A stretch of 62,873 nt of DNA. Source: Arthrobacter sp. H14. Its GTDB lineage: Bacteria > Actinomycetota > Actinomycetes > Actinomycetales > Micrococcaceae. The stretch covers positions 112,234 through 175,106 of the forward strand of contig NZ_KI914621.1 of NCBI RefSeq assembly GCF_000520495.1, in the 5' to 3' direction. This document shows positions 46,774 to 55,771 of this stretch, in pieces. Every line of letters begins with the position of its first letter. The stretch's first letter is position 1. Position numbers and translations under genes: made by a program. Under the pieces are notes generated by a model. That model saw nothing but the letters and a program-made list of their open reading frames with translations, made no database searches and was not told the DNA's origin.

Positions 46774-46870
46774 TCACCTACTCTCTACGATCGGCGGCGA
46801 TTGCACCAATTTTGCACAAGAGATGTGGAATTGAGATGTATTCCGCGCTGATCCGTGGCACGCTGAAAGC

Positions 46871-48430
46871 ATGCCCGACCTTTTCGAAGACTACTCGAAT
46901 GCTGCAGAGCGAACCCGTGCCTACGACGAGATGTTCACTCCCGGCGAGGTTCCCCGCGAGGCGTATGCCCAGATCGCGGGAGCCTTGGGGGAGTTGACCC
47001 TCGCCGATGTAACGGCGCGTGCCGACTCGATGGCGAGGACCTTCCTCGACCGCGGCGTGACCTTTGACTATGCCGGAGAGGAGCGTCCGTTCCCGCTTGA
47101 TATTGTTCCGCGCGTTATCACCGCTTCAGACTGGGACATTGTCGAACGCGGCGTGGCCCAGCGGGTACGCACACTCGAGGCTTTCCTCAATGATGTTTAC
47201 GGCAACATGAAGGTTGTCGCCGACGGCGTCATCCCCCGCCAGCTGGTGACTTCCAGCGCACATTTCCACCGCGAAGTGGCTGGTTTTGATCCGGCGGGCG
47301 GTGTCCGGGTGATGATTTCGGGCATCGACTTGATCCGTGACGAACAGGGCACGTTCCGGGTGCTCGAGGACAATGTGCGGGTTCCCAGCGGCGTGTCCTA
47401 TGTGCTGGAGAACCGGCGGGCCATGGCCAAGGGATTGCCGGAGGCTTTCGGCCAGCAGCAGATCCGCCCAGTGGAGGAGTATCCGCGCCGGCTGCTGTCG
47501 GCCTTGCGGAAAACGGCGCCGCCGAGCGTCGAGGATCCCACCGTCGTCGTACTTACTCCGGGTGTCTTCAACAGTGCCTACTTTGAACACACATTGCTGG
47601 CCGGGTTGATGGGTGTTGAACTGGTCGAGGGCCGCGACCTGATCTGCCGCGGAAACCGCGTCTACATGCGCACCACGGCCGGTGAACAACGCGTGGATGT
47701 GATCTATAAGCGCATCGACGATGAATTCCTGGATCCGCTGCAGTTCCGCTCGGATTCCATGCTGGGCTGCCCCGGAATCGTCAATGCCGCCAGAGCGGGC
47801 GGGGTAACGATTGCGAACGCGGTGGGTAACGGCGTCGCCGATGACAAGCTGGTCTACAGCTACGTGCCGGAGCTGATTCGTTACTATCTCGATGAAGAGC
47901 CGATCATCCCGAATGTTGACACCTACCGGCTGGAGGAGCCCGAGTCGCGTGAGTACGTGTTGGACAACCTTGACAAGCTGGTCGTTAAGCCGGTCGATGG
48001 TTCCGGCGGCAAGGGCCTGGTCATAGGTCCTGACGCCTCCCGGGAGGAGCTGGATACACTCCGCGCCAAGGTGCTGGCCGACCCGCGCGGCTGGATTGCC
48101 CAGCCGGTGCTGCAGCTGTCCACGGTTCCGACCATGTCGGGTGATAAATTCGGACCGCGGCACGTGGACCTGCGTCCGTTCGCGGTTAACGATGGCGACG
48201 ATGTCTATGTTCTACCGGGCGGGCTGACCCGCGTTGCCATGAAGGAAGGCTCGCTGATCGTGAATTCCAGCCAGGGCGGCGGATCGAAGGATACGTGGGT
48301 GCTGGCCGACGGCGCCGGTGGCCCGGTGGAACGCGCTCCGGAACGTTCAAGCATCCGGCTCCGTGAACGCACCAGCGTCTGGCCGATTGACAGCAACTGG
48401 CAGGACCGGCAGTCGGAGTCGGACCAGTGA
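46871..48430 (+). CDS. Circularly permuted type 2 ATP-grasp protein
   Basis: This 519-residue protein matches the CP_ATP-grasp family: MPDLFEDYSNAAERTRAYDE start, ISGIDLIRDEQGTFRVLEDN (about residues 149-168) and the ATP-grasp lysine/glycine loop VVKPVDGSGGKGLVIGP (about residues 373-389). These enzymes are predicted to form peptide or amide bonds, always next to an alpha-E gene and a transglutaminase gene, as here. The substrate is unknown. Translation starts at ATG 46871. Confidence 0.93.
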   Translation: MPDLFEDYSNAAERTRAYDEMFTPGEVPREAYAQIAGALGELTLADVTARADSMARTFLDRGVTFDYAGEERPFPLDIVPRVITASDWDIVERGVAQRVRTLEAFLNDVYGNMKVVADGVIPRQLVTSSAHFHREVAGFDPAGGVRVMISGIDLIRDEQGTFRVLEDNVRVPSGVSYVLENRRAMAKGLPEAFGQQQIRPVEEYPRRLLSALRKTAPPSVEDPTVVVLTPGVFNSAYFEHTLLAGLMGVELVEGRDLICRGNRVYMRTTAGEQRVDVIYKRIDDEFLDPLQFRSDSMLGCPGIVNAARAGGVTIANAVGNGVADDKLVYSYVPELIRYYLDEEPIIPNVDTYRLEEPESREYVLDNLDKLVVKPVDGSGGKGLVIGPDASREELDTLRAKVLADPRGWIAQPVLQLSTVPTMSGDKFGPRHVDLRPFAVNDGDDVYVLPGGLTRVAMKEGSLIVNSSQGGGSKDTWVLADGAGGPVERAPERSSIRLRERTSVWPIDSNWQDRQSESDQ

Positions 48431-48521
48431 CGGGCGGAAAGGGGCGGCGGTTGGCGCCGCTTCGGAAGTCCTCCGCCGGGGTAAATAAGCCCGGCTGTAT
48501 CGATCGAGGAAAGGTGGCACC

Positions 48522-49451
48522 ATGCTGAGCCGCATTGCCGAATCATTGTTCTGGATCGGCCGGTATGTTGAGCGCGCCGATGGCACCGCCCGCATCCTCG
48601 ACGTCCACCTGGAGCGCCTGAACCAGATGCCCTCCAACGAGCAGCATCAGGTGTCCCGGGATCTGCTGGCGATTATGGGGACCCGACCCTCGGCTGATGA
48701 AGATTTCGGGTTGAATGACCTGCTGCAATCGCTGGCCTACGACCGCACAAGTCCGACGTCGATCTCGGGTTCATTGGGCGCCGCGCGCGAGAACGCCCGG
48801 CGTGCCCGGGAAACCGTGTCATCGGCGCTGTGGGAGTGCTTGAACACGACGTGGTACGGACTGAACCAGCACCGCAAGGACGTCGTGGGTACCTACCGGT
48901 TCTGTAACTGGGTGCTGGAACGAACCGCGATGGTGACCGGGCTCGCGGATACCACGGTCAGCCATGATGAGGGCTGGCAGTTCCTGGTCCTGGGCCGCAG
49001 CCTGGAACGGGCCGACATGACGGCACGGATGCTCTCGACCCAGGACGTGATGTCCTCGTCGATGTCCTGGGTGAACATGCTCCGCTGCGCCGGCGCCTAC
49101 GAGTCCTTCCTGCGGACCAGGCAGGCGGCTTTCGGGGACGACCATGCGGCCGAATTCCTGCTGCTGGACCGGCTGTTTCCGCGCTCGATCGTCTACGCGC
49201 TCAGCGACGCTGAGAAGTGCCTGGCCAGCCTGGAACCTTCCTACTAGCGGGTCGGCTTCGGCAATGACGCACGCCGCGTCGTCGGACAGGCCCGCACCTT
49301 CCTCGAGTTCCATCAGACCAATGACCTGCTCTCTGAGCTGCCCGAACACATGGAACGTGTGCAGAAGGCAACGGCGCAGGCGTCCGACGCTATTTCACGC
49401 AAGTACTTCTCGCAGGCTGAAGACCTGTCCTGGGTGGGTGAGCTTTCATGA
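48522..49451 (+). pseudogene. Alpha-E domain-containing protein interrupted by an in-frame amber stop
   Basis: The frame opens MLSRIAESLFWIGRYVERAD, the alpha-E family start, and runs 241 codons to TAG at 49245-49247. The same frame then continues for 67 codons with family-like sequence (RVGFGNDARRVVGQARTFLE, then SRKYFSQAEDLSWVGELS) and stops at 49451, overlapping the transglutaminase ATG by four bases. Full length would be about 309 residues, normal for the family. So one codon has become a stop. The function is unknown; the protein is the constant partner of CP-ATP-grasp. AAAGGTGG precedes the start. If real, a truncated 241-residue form (48522-49247) could still be made. Confidence 0.88.
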
Positions 49452-50299
49452 CCAGACTCCGCATTGTGCACCGTACCGGATACGCCTACGCCAACCGCGT
49501 GAGCATGTCCTACAACGAGGCCCGGATGACTCCGCTGACGGACCAGAACCAGGTGGTGCTGGAGTCCTACCTGGAGATCAAGCCCACCCACGCCGTCGTC
49601 GGTAATTACCGCGATTACTGGGGAACCCGTGTGACGACCTTCGATATGCAGTTTCCGCATGAGGTGCTCGACGTTTCGGCGACGACGACGGTTGAGGTTT
49701 TCCGCAGCGACCCGGTCATCTCGGAAGATGCACTGCTCGACTGGGAGGAGTTGCATTCGCCGGGGATCACCGATGATTTCGCCGATTGGCTCCCGCAGAC
49801 GAGGTTAAGCAGCACCGGTGCTGAAGTGCAGGAGAAGGCCCGCGAGGTGGTGGCGGGTAAGAATCCGTACGAGGCTGCCCGTGCCGTGTTCGATTGGCTC
49901 CGGGACGAGATGGAATACGTCCAGGGCGTGACCGGTGTCCACTCCAATGCCGAGGAAGCCTGGCTGGAGCGGAAGGGCGTCTGCCAGGATCTGGCGCATC
50001 TTGCGATAGGTGTTCTCCGGGGGCTTGGCATCCCGGCGCAGTACGTTTCCGGCTACCTGCATCCGCGGCCCAGCGCCGGCATCGGGGAAACCGTCCAGGG
50101 GGAGTCGCATGCGTGGATTGAATGGTACGACGGCGAGTGGCGCGGCTGGGATCCCACCAATGGCAGCCCTGTGGGCGATTTCCATGTATCCGTGGCGCGC
50201 GGCCGGGATTACCGGGATGTACCTCCGTTGAAGGGAATCCTCTCCGGTGGCGGAGGCTCGGAGCCGCACGTATCGGTGGAAATCACCCGGCTGGCCTGA
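49448..50299 (+). CDS. Transglutaminase family protein
   Basis: This 283-residue protein has the bacterial transglutaminase N-terminal beta domain (MTRLRIVHRTGYAYANRV) and a C-terminal papain-like core with Cys in ERKGVCQDLAHLAI (about residue 178), His in GESHAWIEWYDG and Asp in WDPTNGSPVGD. The triad is complete, so it is likely to be an active peptidase or amidotransferase. The start is coupled to the intact end of the alpha-E frame (ATGA). It completes the three-gene cassette. Confidence 0.93.
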   Translation: MTRLRIVHRTGYAYANRVSMSYNEARMTPLTDQNQVVLESYLEIKPTHAVVGNYRDYWGTRVTTFDMQFPHEVLDVSATTTVEVFRSDPVISEDALLDWEELHSPGITDDFADWLPQTRLSSTGAEVQEKAREVVAGKNPYEAARAVFDWLRDEMEYVQGVTGVHSNAEEAWLERKGVCQDLAHLAIGVLRGLGIPAQYVSGYLHPRPSAGIGETVQGESHAWIEWYDGEWRGWDPTNGSPVGDFHVSVARGRDYRDVPPLKGILSGGGGSEPHVSVEITRLA

Positions 50300-50306
50300 C
50301 GGGCTC

Positions 50307-51551
50307 CTAGCTCTCTTCCGGAACTACCTGGCCTTTTCGGAGGACGGTGAGGCCGGAGTCTGTGATGGTAAAGCCGCGGCTGCGGTCCAGGTCGGGATCG
50401 ACGCCGATGGTGGCGCCGGCCGGCACATGGACATTCTTGTCCAGGATTGCACGCTTGACGATAGCGCCTTCGCCGATCCTGACGTTGTCCATCAACACGG
50501 AACCGTAAACCTGCGCATGGTCTGCAACGAAGACATCCGTCGAGAGGACGGACGAATCGACGCTGCCGCCGGAAATAACCACACCGCTGGAGAGAATGGA
50601 GTCCGATATTGCTCCCTGCGTCGACTCGCCGTGCACCAATTTCGCCGGTGGAGAGACGGACTGCCGGGTGTAAATGGGCCATTGCAGATTGTAGAGGTTG
50701 AACACCGGCAGGGGCGAGATCAGGTCCATATGCGCGTCATAGAACGAGTCGATGGTTCCGACGTCGCGCCAGTACTGGCGGTCCCGTTCGGTGGAGCCCG
50801 GGATAATGTTTTCGGTGAAGTCGTAGACGGCGGCGTCGTTGCGGTCAACGAAGTGCGGGACGATATCGCCGCCCATGTCGTGCTTCGTTTCCAGCCGCTC
50901 GGCATCGAAACGCAGGGCCTCGACAAGCGCATCGGTATTGAAGACGTAGTTACCCATTGAGGCCAGGAACTGTGATGGGTCATCGGGCAGTCCCGGCGTC
51001 GTGGAGGGCTTTTCCACGAACGCACTGATGCGGTCGGGGCGCTCGGGATCGACTTCGATCACTCCGAATTGATCCACCAGTTCCACGGGCTGACGGACGG
51101 CGGCCACGCTGGCCGAGGCGCCGCTGGCGACATGTTTCTCGACCATCTGGTCGAAGTCCATGCGGTACACGTGATCGGCACCGACGACGACGACGATGTC
51201 CGGTTCGGCATCCTGGATCAGGTTCAGGGATTGGAAGATTGCGTCCGCACTGCCCAGAAACCAGGTCTTGCCAATCCGCTGCTGGGCGGGCACTGAGGCA
51301 ATGTAGTTCTGCAGCTGCGTGCTCATCCGCCAGGTCTCGGAAATGTGCCGGTCCAGGCTGTGCGACTTGTACTGCGTCAGCACGACGATTTGGCGATAAC
51401 CCGAGTTGACCAGATTGGAGAGTGCGAAGTCGATGAGGCGATAACTCCCGGCGAAGGGCACTGCAGGTTTTGCCCGGTCCGCGGTCAGCGGCATCAGCCG
51501 TTTTCCCTCACCGCCGGCCAGAACTATCGCCAAGACCTTTTTTCTCGCCAT
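50307..51551 (-). CDS. glgC: Glucose-1-phosphate adenylyltransferase
   Basis: This 414-residue nucleotidyltransferase makes ADP-glucose from ATP and glucose-1-phosphate for glycogen synthesis. The N-terminal signature [20 protein letters not shown] (about residues 11-30), the [13 protein letters not shown] motif and the C-terminal left-handed beta-helix repeats are present. AGGAG precedes the ATG by six bases. It is divergent from glgA with about 100 bases between, so both may share regulation. Confidence 0.96.
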   Translation of the reverse strand: MARKKVLAIVLAGGEGKRLMPLTADRAKPAVPFAGSYRLIDFALSNLVNSGYRQIVVLTQYKSHSLDRHISETWRMSTQLQNYIASVPAQQRIGKTWFLGSADAIFQSLNLIQDAEPDIVVVVGADHVYRMDFDQMVEKHVASGASASVAAVRQPVELVDQFGVIEVDPERPDRISAFVEKPSTTPGLPDDPSQFLASMGNYVFNTDALVEALRFDAERLETKHDMGGDIVPHFVDRNDAAVYDFTENIIPGSTERDRQYWRDVGTIDSFYDAHMDLISPLPVFNLYNLQWPIYTRQSVSPPAKLVHGESTQGAISDSILSSGVVISGGSVDSSVLSTDVFVADHAQVYGSVLMDNVRIGEGAIVKRAILDKNVHVPAGATIGVDPDLDRSRGFTITDSGLTVLRKGQVVPEES

Positions 51552-51655
51552 GCGGCACTCCTGAACTGTCGTTTATCGCGCCTCGGTTACCCATCGGAAT
51601 TACTCCCGACGTCTTCACACTAGATGAGAAGCATTGACTGCACTACCTTGGAGGG

Positions 51656-52852
51656 GTGCGTGTAGATATTGTGACAAAAGAATTCCCACCGGAGATCTAC
51701 GGCGGGGCGGGTGTGCATGTAGCTGAGCTGAGCCGTGTGCTGGCCCGTCAGCTGGACCTGCGGGTGCGGTGTTTCGGCGCCGCCCGGCCGCAGGATTTCC
51801 ATGGCGCTCAGGTCCAGAACTATGAGGTTCCGGCGGACCTGGCGGAAAGCAACGGTGCCCTTCAGACGCTCGGCGTGGATCTGCGCATTGTTCCCGATGT
51901 CGCCGGCGCCGACCTGGTGCATTCACATACGTGGTACGCAAACATGGCCGGTCACCTGGCCTCGCTGCTGCACGGTATCCCGCACGTTCTCAGCGCCCAC
52001 AGCCTGGAACCGCTCCGCCCCTGGAAAGCGGAGCAGCTCGGCGGCGGCTACGCATTGTCGTCCTGGGCGGAGCGGACCGCGTACGAGAGTGCGGCAGCAA
52101 TTATCGCCGTCTCGGCGGGGATGCGCGCGGATATCCTCCGCTGCTACCCGCGGGTGAATCCGGACAAGGTCCATGTGGTGCATAACGGGATCGACGTCCA
52201 GCAGTGGCAACCCGACGGGAATGACGATGCCGTCCGTGCCCTGGGTGTCGACCCGGACCGGCCGAGCGTGGCGTTTGTCGGCCGGATCACCAGGCAAAAG
52301 GGCGTTCCCTATCTGCTCCGCGCGGCATCCTATCTGCCGCCGGAAGTCCAGCTGGTGCTTTGCGTCGGTGCGGCGGACACGCCGGAGCTGGCAGCGGAGG
52401 TCGCCACGCTGATCGATGGACTCCGCGCCGAACGCGATGGCGTCTTCGTGGTCGAACGGATGCTTCCCCGTGAGGAACTGGTGCAGGTGCTCAGCTCCGC
52501 CACCGTCTTCGCCTGCCCGTCCATTTATGAGCCGCTCGGCATAGTGAACCTGGAGGCGATGGCGTGCGGTACGGCCGTCGTCGCCAGCGCCACCGGCGGC
52601 ATCCCGGAAGTGATTGACGACGGCGTCACCGGAACCCTGGTGCCGCTTGAGCAACTCACCGACGGCAGCGGGACGCCAACGGATCCGGAACAGTTCGTCG
52701 CGGATTTCGCCGGCGCACTCAATGCCGTCGTCGCCGATCCGGACCAGGCACACCGGATGGGTGAGGCCGGCAGGAAAAGGGTGGAGGAGCACTTCTCCTG
52801 GTCGGCCATCACGGAGACCACCATCGGCGTTTACGAGTCCGTGCTGGACTAG
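51656..52852 (+). CDS. glgA: Glycogen synthase, actinobacterial GT4 type (GlgA/GlgM)
   Basis: This 398-residue retaining glycosyltransferase has the N-terminal YGGAGVHVAELSRVLARQ loop (about residues 15-32) and the GT4 E-x7-E motif in YEPLGIVNLEAMACG (about residues 297-311). In mycobacteria the homologue makes maltose-1-phosphate from ADP-glucose (GlgM), so the exact product, glycogen or maltose-1-phosphate, is open. The GTG at 51656 directly follows GGAGGGG. The end overlaps the convergent acyl-CoA gene by four bases. Confidence 0.92.
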   Translation: MRVDIVTKEFPPEIYGGAGVHVAELSRVLARQLDLRVRCFGAARPQDFHGAQVQNYEVPADLAESNGALQTLGVDLRIVPDVAGADLVHSHTWYANMAGHLASLLHGIPHVLSAHSLEPLRPWKAEQLGGGYALSSWAERTAYESAAAIIAVSAGMRADILRCYPRVNPDKVHVVHNGIDVQQWQPDGNDDAVRALGVDPDRPSVAFVGRITRQKGVPYLLRAASYLPPEVQLVLCVGAADTPELAAEVATLIDGLRAERDGVFVVERMLPREELVQVLSSATVFACPSIYEPLGIVNLEAMACGTAVVASATGGIPEVIDDGVTGTLVPLEQLTDGSGTPTDPEQFVADFAGALNAVVADPDQAHRMGEAGRKRVEEHFSWSAITETTIGVYESVLD

Positions 52853-54987
52853 GCTTTCTTCCTCGGCGCCTTCTTGCTGATCTTATTCCCGGCGGACTTG
52901 ACCCGTTCGATCAGGATTTTCTCGTCCATGGCCGCGTTGCCGCTGGCACGTTCCTTGCGCTGATAGGCCATCGCTTCATCCTGGCGTTCCTTCTCGGCGC
53001 CGCTGGCAATGGGGGCCCGCAGGTGCTGCTGCTCGTAACCGAAGGCGTCCACCAGGTCGACTGCATGCGGACGCAGGCGTGCCAGCAGACGGTTAATGTA
53101 ATCGCCCAGGGTACGCGCACGCTGGTTCGATAGGCGGCCGTTCATCAGGTACCAGGCCAGGTTCCGTTCAATCAGGCAGAGGCCGAACAGATCGCGCAAC
53201 CGCGTCAGAACCTCATGCGTCCCAGCGTCCTTGATGGTGTCCAGACCGCGGGTGAAGGCCTCCCACTGCAGCAGCTCGGCGTGGGCGACAGCCGTTTCAA
53301 TGAGTTCGTTCTGTTGTGAATTGAACAGTTGCGCCGCTTGCTCCTTCGGCATCTTGGCCGCAACCTTCAGCTCGCCCGCGAGGTTACCGACCATCGTCTC
53401 CACACGGTCTGTCAACAACGAGCGCTGCGCATCCTCGTCGCGCAGGGCGACCGCGGAACGGCGTTCGTCGCCGCTGTCCGCGAATGTCTGCACGGCGCGC
53501 CGCAGTCCTGTCCGGTGCAGCGTCAGCTCTGTTGCCTGCTCGGCGACAAAGCGCGCCATCATGCCGAAATCGACGTTCTTGAATTCCTTGGCGTAGTCCG
53601 CCAGCAGGCGTTTGGCCACAAGTTGGAGCAGGACGGTGTTGTCGCCTTCAAAGGTGGCGTAGACGTCCAGATCGGCGCGCAGTGATGTGAGCCGGTTTTC
53701 GGCCATGAAGCCGGCGCCGCCACAGGCCTCGCGGCACTCCCGGAGTGTGTCCAGCGCATGCCAGGTGGACAGCGACTTGAACGCGGCGGCGAGTGTTTCA
53801 AGGTCTTCACGGTCCTCGTCGCTGTCATGTGCGCCGGAGAAGACGTCGTCGAACTTCTGCAGCAGTTCCTCGTGCGCAAAGCTGGCCGCGTACGTCGTCG
53901 CCAGCCGGGGGAGGAGGCGGCGCTGGTGCCGCTGGTAGTCGAGGATAACCTCTTCAGCCGTATCAGAGGAGGCGTTGAACTGGCGCCGCTCCGAAGCGTA
54001 GTGAATGGCGATCTTCATGCCCACCTTGGTGGCGGCGACGGCGGCACCGTCCAGTGAAACGCGCCCCTGGACCAGGGTGCCCAGCATCGTGAAGAAGCGC
54101 CGGCCGGGGCTGGCGATGGGGGAGGCATATGTTCCGTGCTCATCGACGTCGCCATAGCGATTGAGCAGATTGGCCCGTGGAATCCGCACATTGGTGAAAT
54201 GCAGGCGGCCGTTGTCGATGCCGTTCAGTCCGCCCTTGAGCCCGTCATCCTCGCCGCCGATGCCGGGCAGGAACTCTTTTTCTCCGTTTCGGAGCGGTAC
54301 GTAGAAGGCATGGACGCCATGGTCGATGCCCTGGGTGATCAGGTGGGCGAAGACGACGGCGGCGAGGCCATCAATGGCGGCGTTGCCAATATATTCTTTC
54401 CACGCGGCCCGGAACGGCGTGTTGACAATGAACTCATCGGCGTCGGGATCAAAGGTGGCCGTTGTGCCAATGCTGGCGACATCAGAGCCATGGCCGGTTT
54501 CCGTCATCGCGAAGCAGCCCGGGATCTCCAGGTTCATGATGCCAGGGAGCCATTTTTCGTGGTGCTCTTCAGTGCCGAGATGCAGGACGGCGGCACCAAA
54601 CAGACCCCACTGGACGCCGGCCTTGATCTGCAGGGACGGGTCCGCAATCACGAGCTCCTCGAAGCCGGCGATATTACCCCCGTGGTCCTCGCCGCCGCCG
54701 AGCGACTTCGGAAACACGCGGTGAACTGCCTTATGTTCAACGAGGTAATGCATCTGCTCAAAGACACGCTTGCGGTGCTCAGCCATCGACTGGCCTTCGA
54801 TGCGGTGAACGGCATCGCGGCCAGCCAGTTCGCGCGCGGTGCGGCGGACATCCGCCCAGCGGCCCAGCAACGCCGCGCCCAATGCGGCGACGTCGACGCC
54901 GGCCTGGCTGTCGTCGTCGTACACGGGTTCCGGCCCGGCATTCTTTGCGGGAATGGTGCTCCTCGTGGCAGCGGTTACCTGACTCAT
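52849..54987 (-). CDS. Acyl-CoA oxidase/dehydrogenase-like flavoprotein
   Basis: This 712-residue protein is larger than ordinary acyl-CoA dehydrogenases (about 390) and has the acyl-CoA oxidase layout. The FAD-binding segment CFAMTETGHGSDVASIG is near residue 160, CGGAGFMAENRLTSLRADL is near residue 420, and the catalytic glutamate is in YATFEGDNTVLLQ (about residue 445), as in acyl-CoA oxidases. It makes trans-2-enoyl-CoA from acyl-CoA. A Lys-rich C-terminus ends AGNKISKKAPRKKA. It overlaps the tetR gene by four bases and is probably co-transcribed with it. Confidence 0.92.
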   Translation of the reverse strand: MSQVTAATRSTIPAKNAGPEPVYDDDSQAGVDVAALGAALLGRWADVRRTARELAGRDAVHRIEGQSMAEHRKRVFEQMHYLVEHKAVHRVFPKSLGGGEDHGGNIAGFEELVIADPSLQIKAGVQWGLFGAAVLHLGTEEHHEKWLPGIMNLEIPGCFAMTETGHGSDVASIGTTATFDPDADEFIVNTPFRAAWKEYIGNAAIDGLAAVVFAHLITQGIDHGVHAFYVPLRNGEKEFLPGIGGEDDGLKGGLNGIDNGRLHFTNVRIPRANLLNRYGDVDEHGTYASPIASPGRRFFTMLGTLVQGRVSLDGAAVAATKVGMKIAIHYASERRQFNASSDTAEEVILDYQRHQRRLLPRLATTYAASFAHEELLQKFDDVFSGAHDSDEDREDLETLAAAFKSLSTWHALDTLRECREACGGAGFMAENRLTSLRADLDVYATFEGDNTVLLQLVAKRLLADYAKEFKNVDFGMMARFVAEQATELTLHRTGLRRAVQTFADSGDERRSAVALRDEDAQRSLLTDRVETMVGNLAGELKVAAKMPKEQAAQLFNSQQNELIETAVAHAELLQWEAFTRGLDTIKDAGTHEVLTRLRDLFGLCLIERNLAWYLMNGRLSNQRARTLGDYINRLLARLRPHAVDLVDAFGYEQQHLRAPIASGAEKERQDEAMAYQRKERASGNAAMDEKILIERVKSAGNKISKKAPRKKA

Positions 54988-55706
54988 TGATGATCCTTCT
55001 GTCTGGTCGTTTCGTGTGGGCCGGATGCTGTGTCCGGTATGTCAATGGAGATGCCGGCGAACAGCCAGCGGGTGATGTGTTCCGCCATGTTTTCGCGGCC
55101 CGGTTTGCCGGGTCCTTCCGGCGTGCCGAGCCACAGTTCGCCGGCGGCGCGGACCTGCCCGATGGCGGCGGTGGGCCAGTAGGCGATGGTGGTGTGGAGA
55201 TAGGCTTCGGGCTGGTTTTGCAGGTAGGTCCGCATCGGCGCCTCCATCATTTCCCGGATGGAGGCAAAGAAATGGCTCAAGGTGCCGGAAGCCTCCGCGT
55301 CCGTCGGATTGGTCAGCGCGTCCAGGCCATCTGTCCTGGTCACGAACGTGTAGACATTCGGTGATGTTTCGGCCATCTGCAGATACGCCGAAACCATGGC
55401 ATGCAGCCCCTCTCGGGCGGTGCGTGCCGTCCGGGCGGCTGTCACAAGTTTTTCCTGCATCTGACCGATGACCACTTCGCCCATGGCCTCCTGCAGGCCG
55501 GCCTTGTCCCCAAAGTAACGGTAGAAAACCGACTTCGACGTTCCTGCCACCGTGGCGATCTCGTCCATGGAAGCGCCGTAGCCCAATTCATGGATGGCGC
55601 GGCGGGCGGATTTGATTAGCGCAATTCGGCGCCGGGTGCGGTGGGCCTCCCAGCGGGAGGATCGTCCGTCCTCGGTGTTGGTGACAAGGTGGTGCGGATT
55701 ATTCAC
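54984..55706 (-). CDS. TetR family transcriptional regulator of the acyl-CoA cluster
   Basis: This protein of about 240 residues has the TetR helix-turn-helix (ASMDEIATVAGTSKSVFYRY, about residues 45-64) and a ligand domain probably sensing an acyl-CoA. The GTG at 55706 is chosen because the operator repeat begins at the next base; an upstream CTG/ATG start at 55745 would place the repeat inside the coding region. It is co-transcribed with the acyl-CoA oxidase gene and divergent from the thiolase operon, the usual autoregulator position. Confidence 0.88.
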   Translation of the reverse strand: MNNPHHLVTNTEDGRSSRWEAHRTRRRIALIKSARRAIHELGYGASMDEIATVAGTSKSVFYRYFGDKAGLQEAMGEVVIGQMQEKLVTAARTARTAREGLHAMVSAYLQMAETSPNVYTFVTRTDGLDALTNPTDAEASGTLSHFFASIREMMEAPMRTYLQNQPEAYLHTTIAYWPTAAIGQVRAAGELWLGTPEGPGKPGRENMAEHITRWLFAGISIDIPDTASGPHETTRQKDHQ

Positions 55707-55737
55707 GATACCCAGCGTATCAGGTACGCTAAGTATC
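55707..55737. promoter_or_regulatory. 31-bp imperfect inverted repeat, probable TetR operator
   Basis: GATACccAGCGTA, a five-base centre, and TACGCTaaGTATC: 12 of 15 base pairs are symmetric about 55722. The sequence lies directly before the tetR GTG and 35 bases before the thiolase ATG. It overlaps plausible promoters for both sides (TTCACG with TACGCT rightwards; TTGTTA with TGATAC leftwards), so binding would control both transcripts. Confidence 0.7.
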
Positions 55738-55771
55738 AGTAACAATCTTCCGTGCTCTTGAGGAGAGACCT

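Noticed and set aside
47126-48163. Minus-strand frame of 345 codons opposite the ATP-grasp gene
   Set aside because: Shadow of a well-supported gene; no ribosome site or motif.
49245-49247. Recoding of TAG (pyrrolysine or programmed read-through) in the alpha-E gene
   Set aside because: No pyrrolysine system is expected in this lineage and no stimulatory structure is seen; a simple nonsense mutation or base-call error is the simpler reading.
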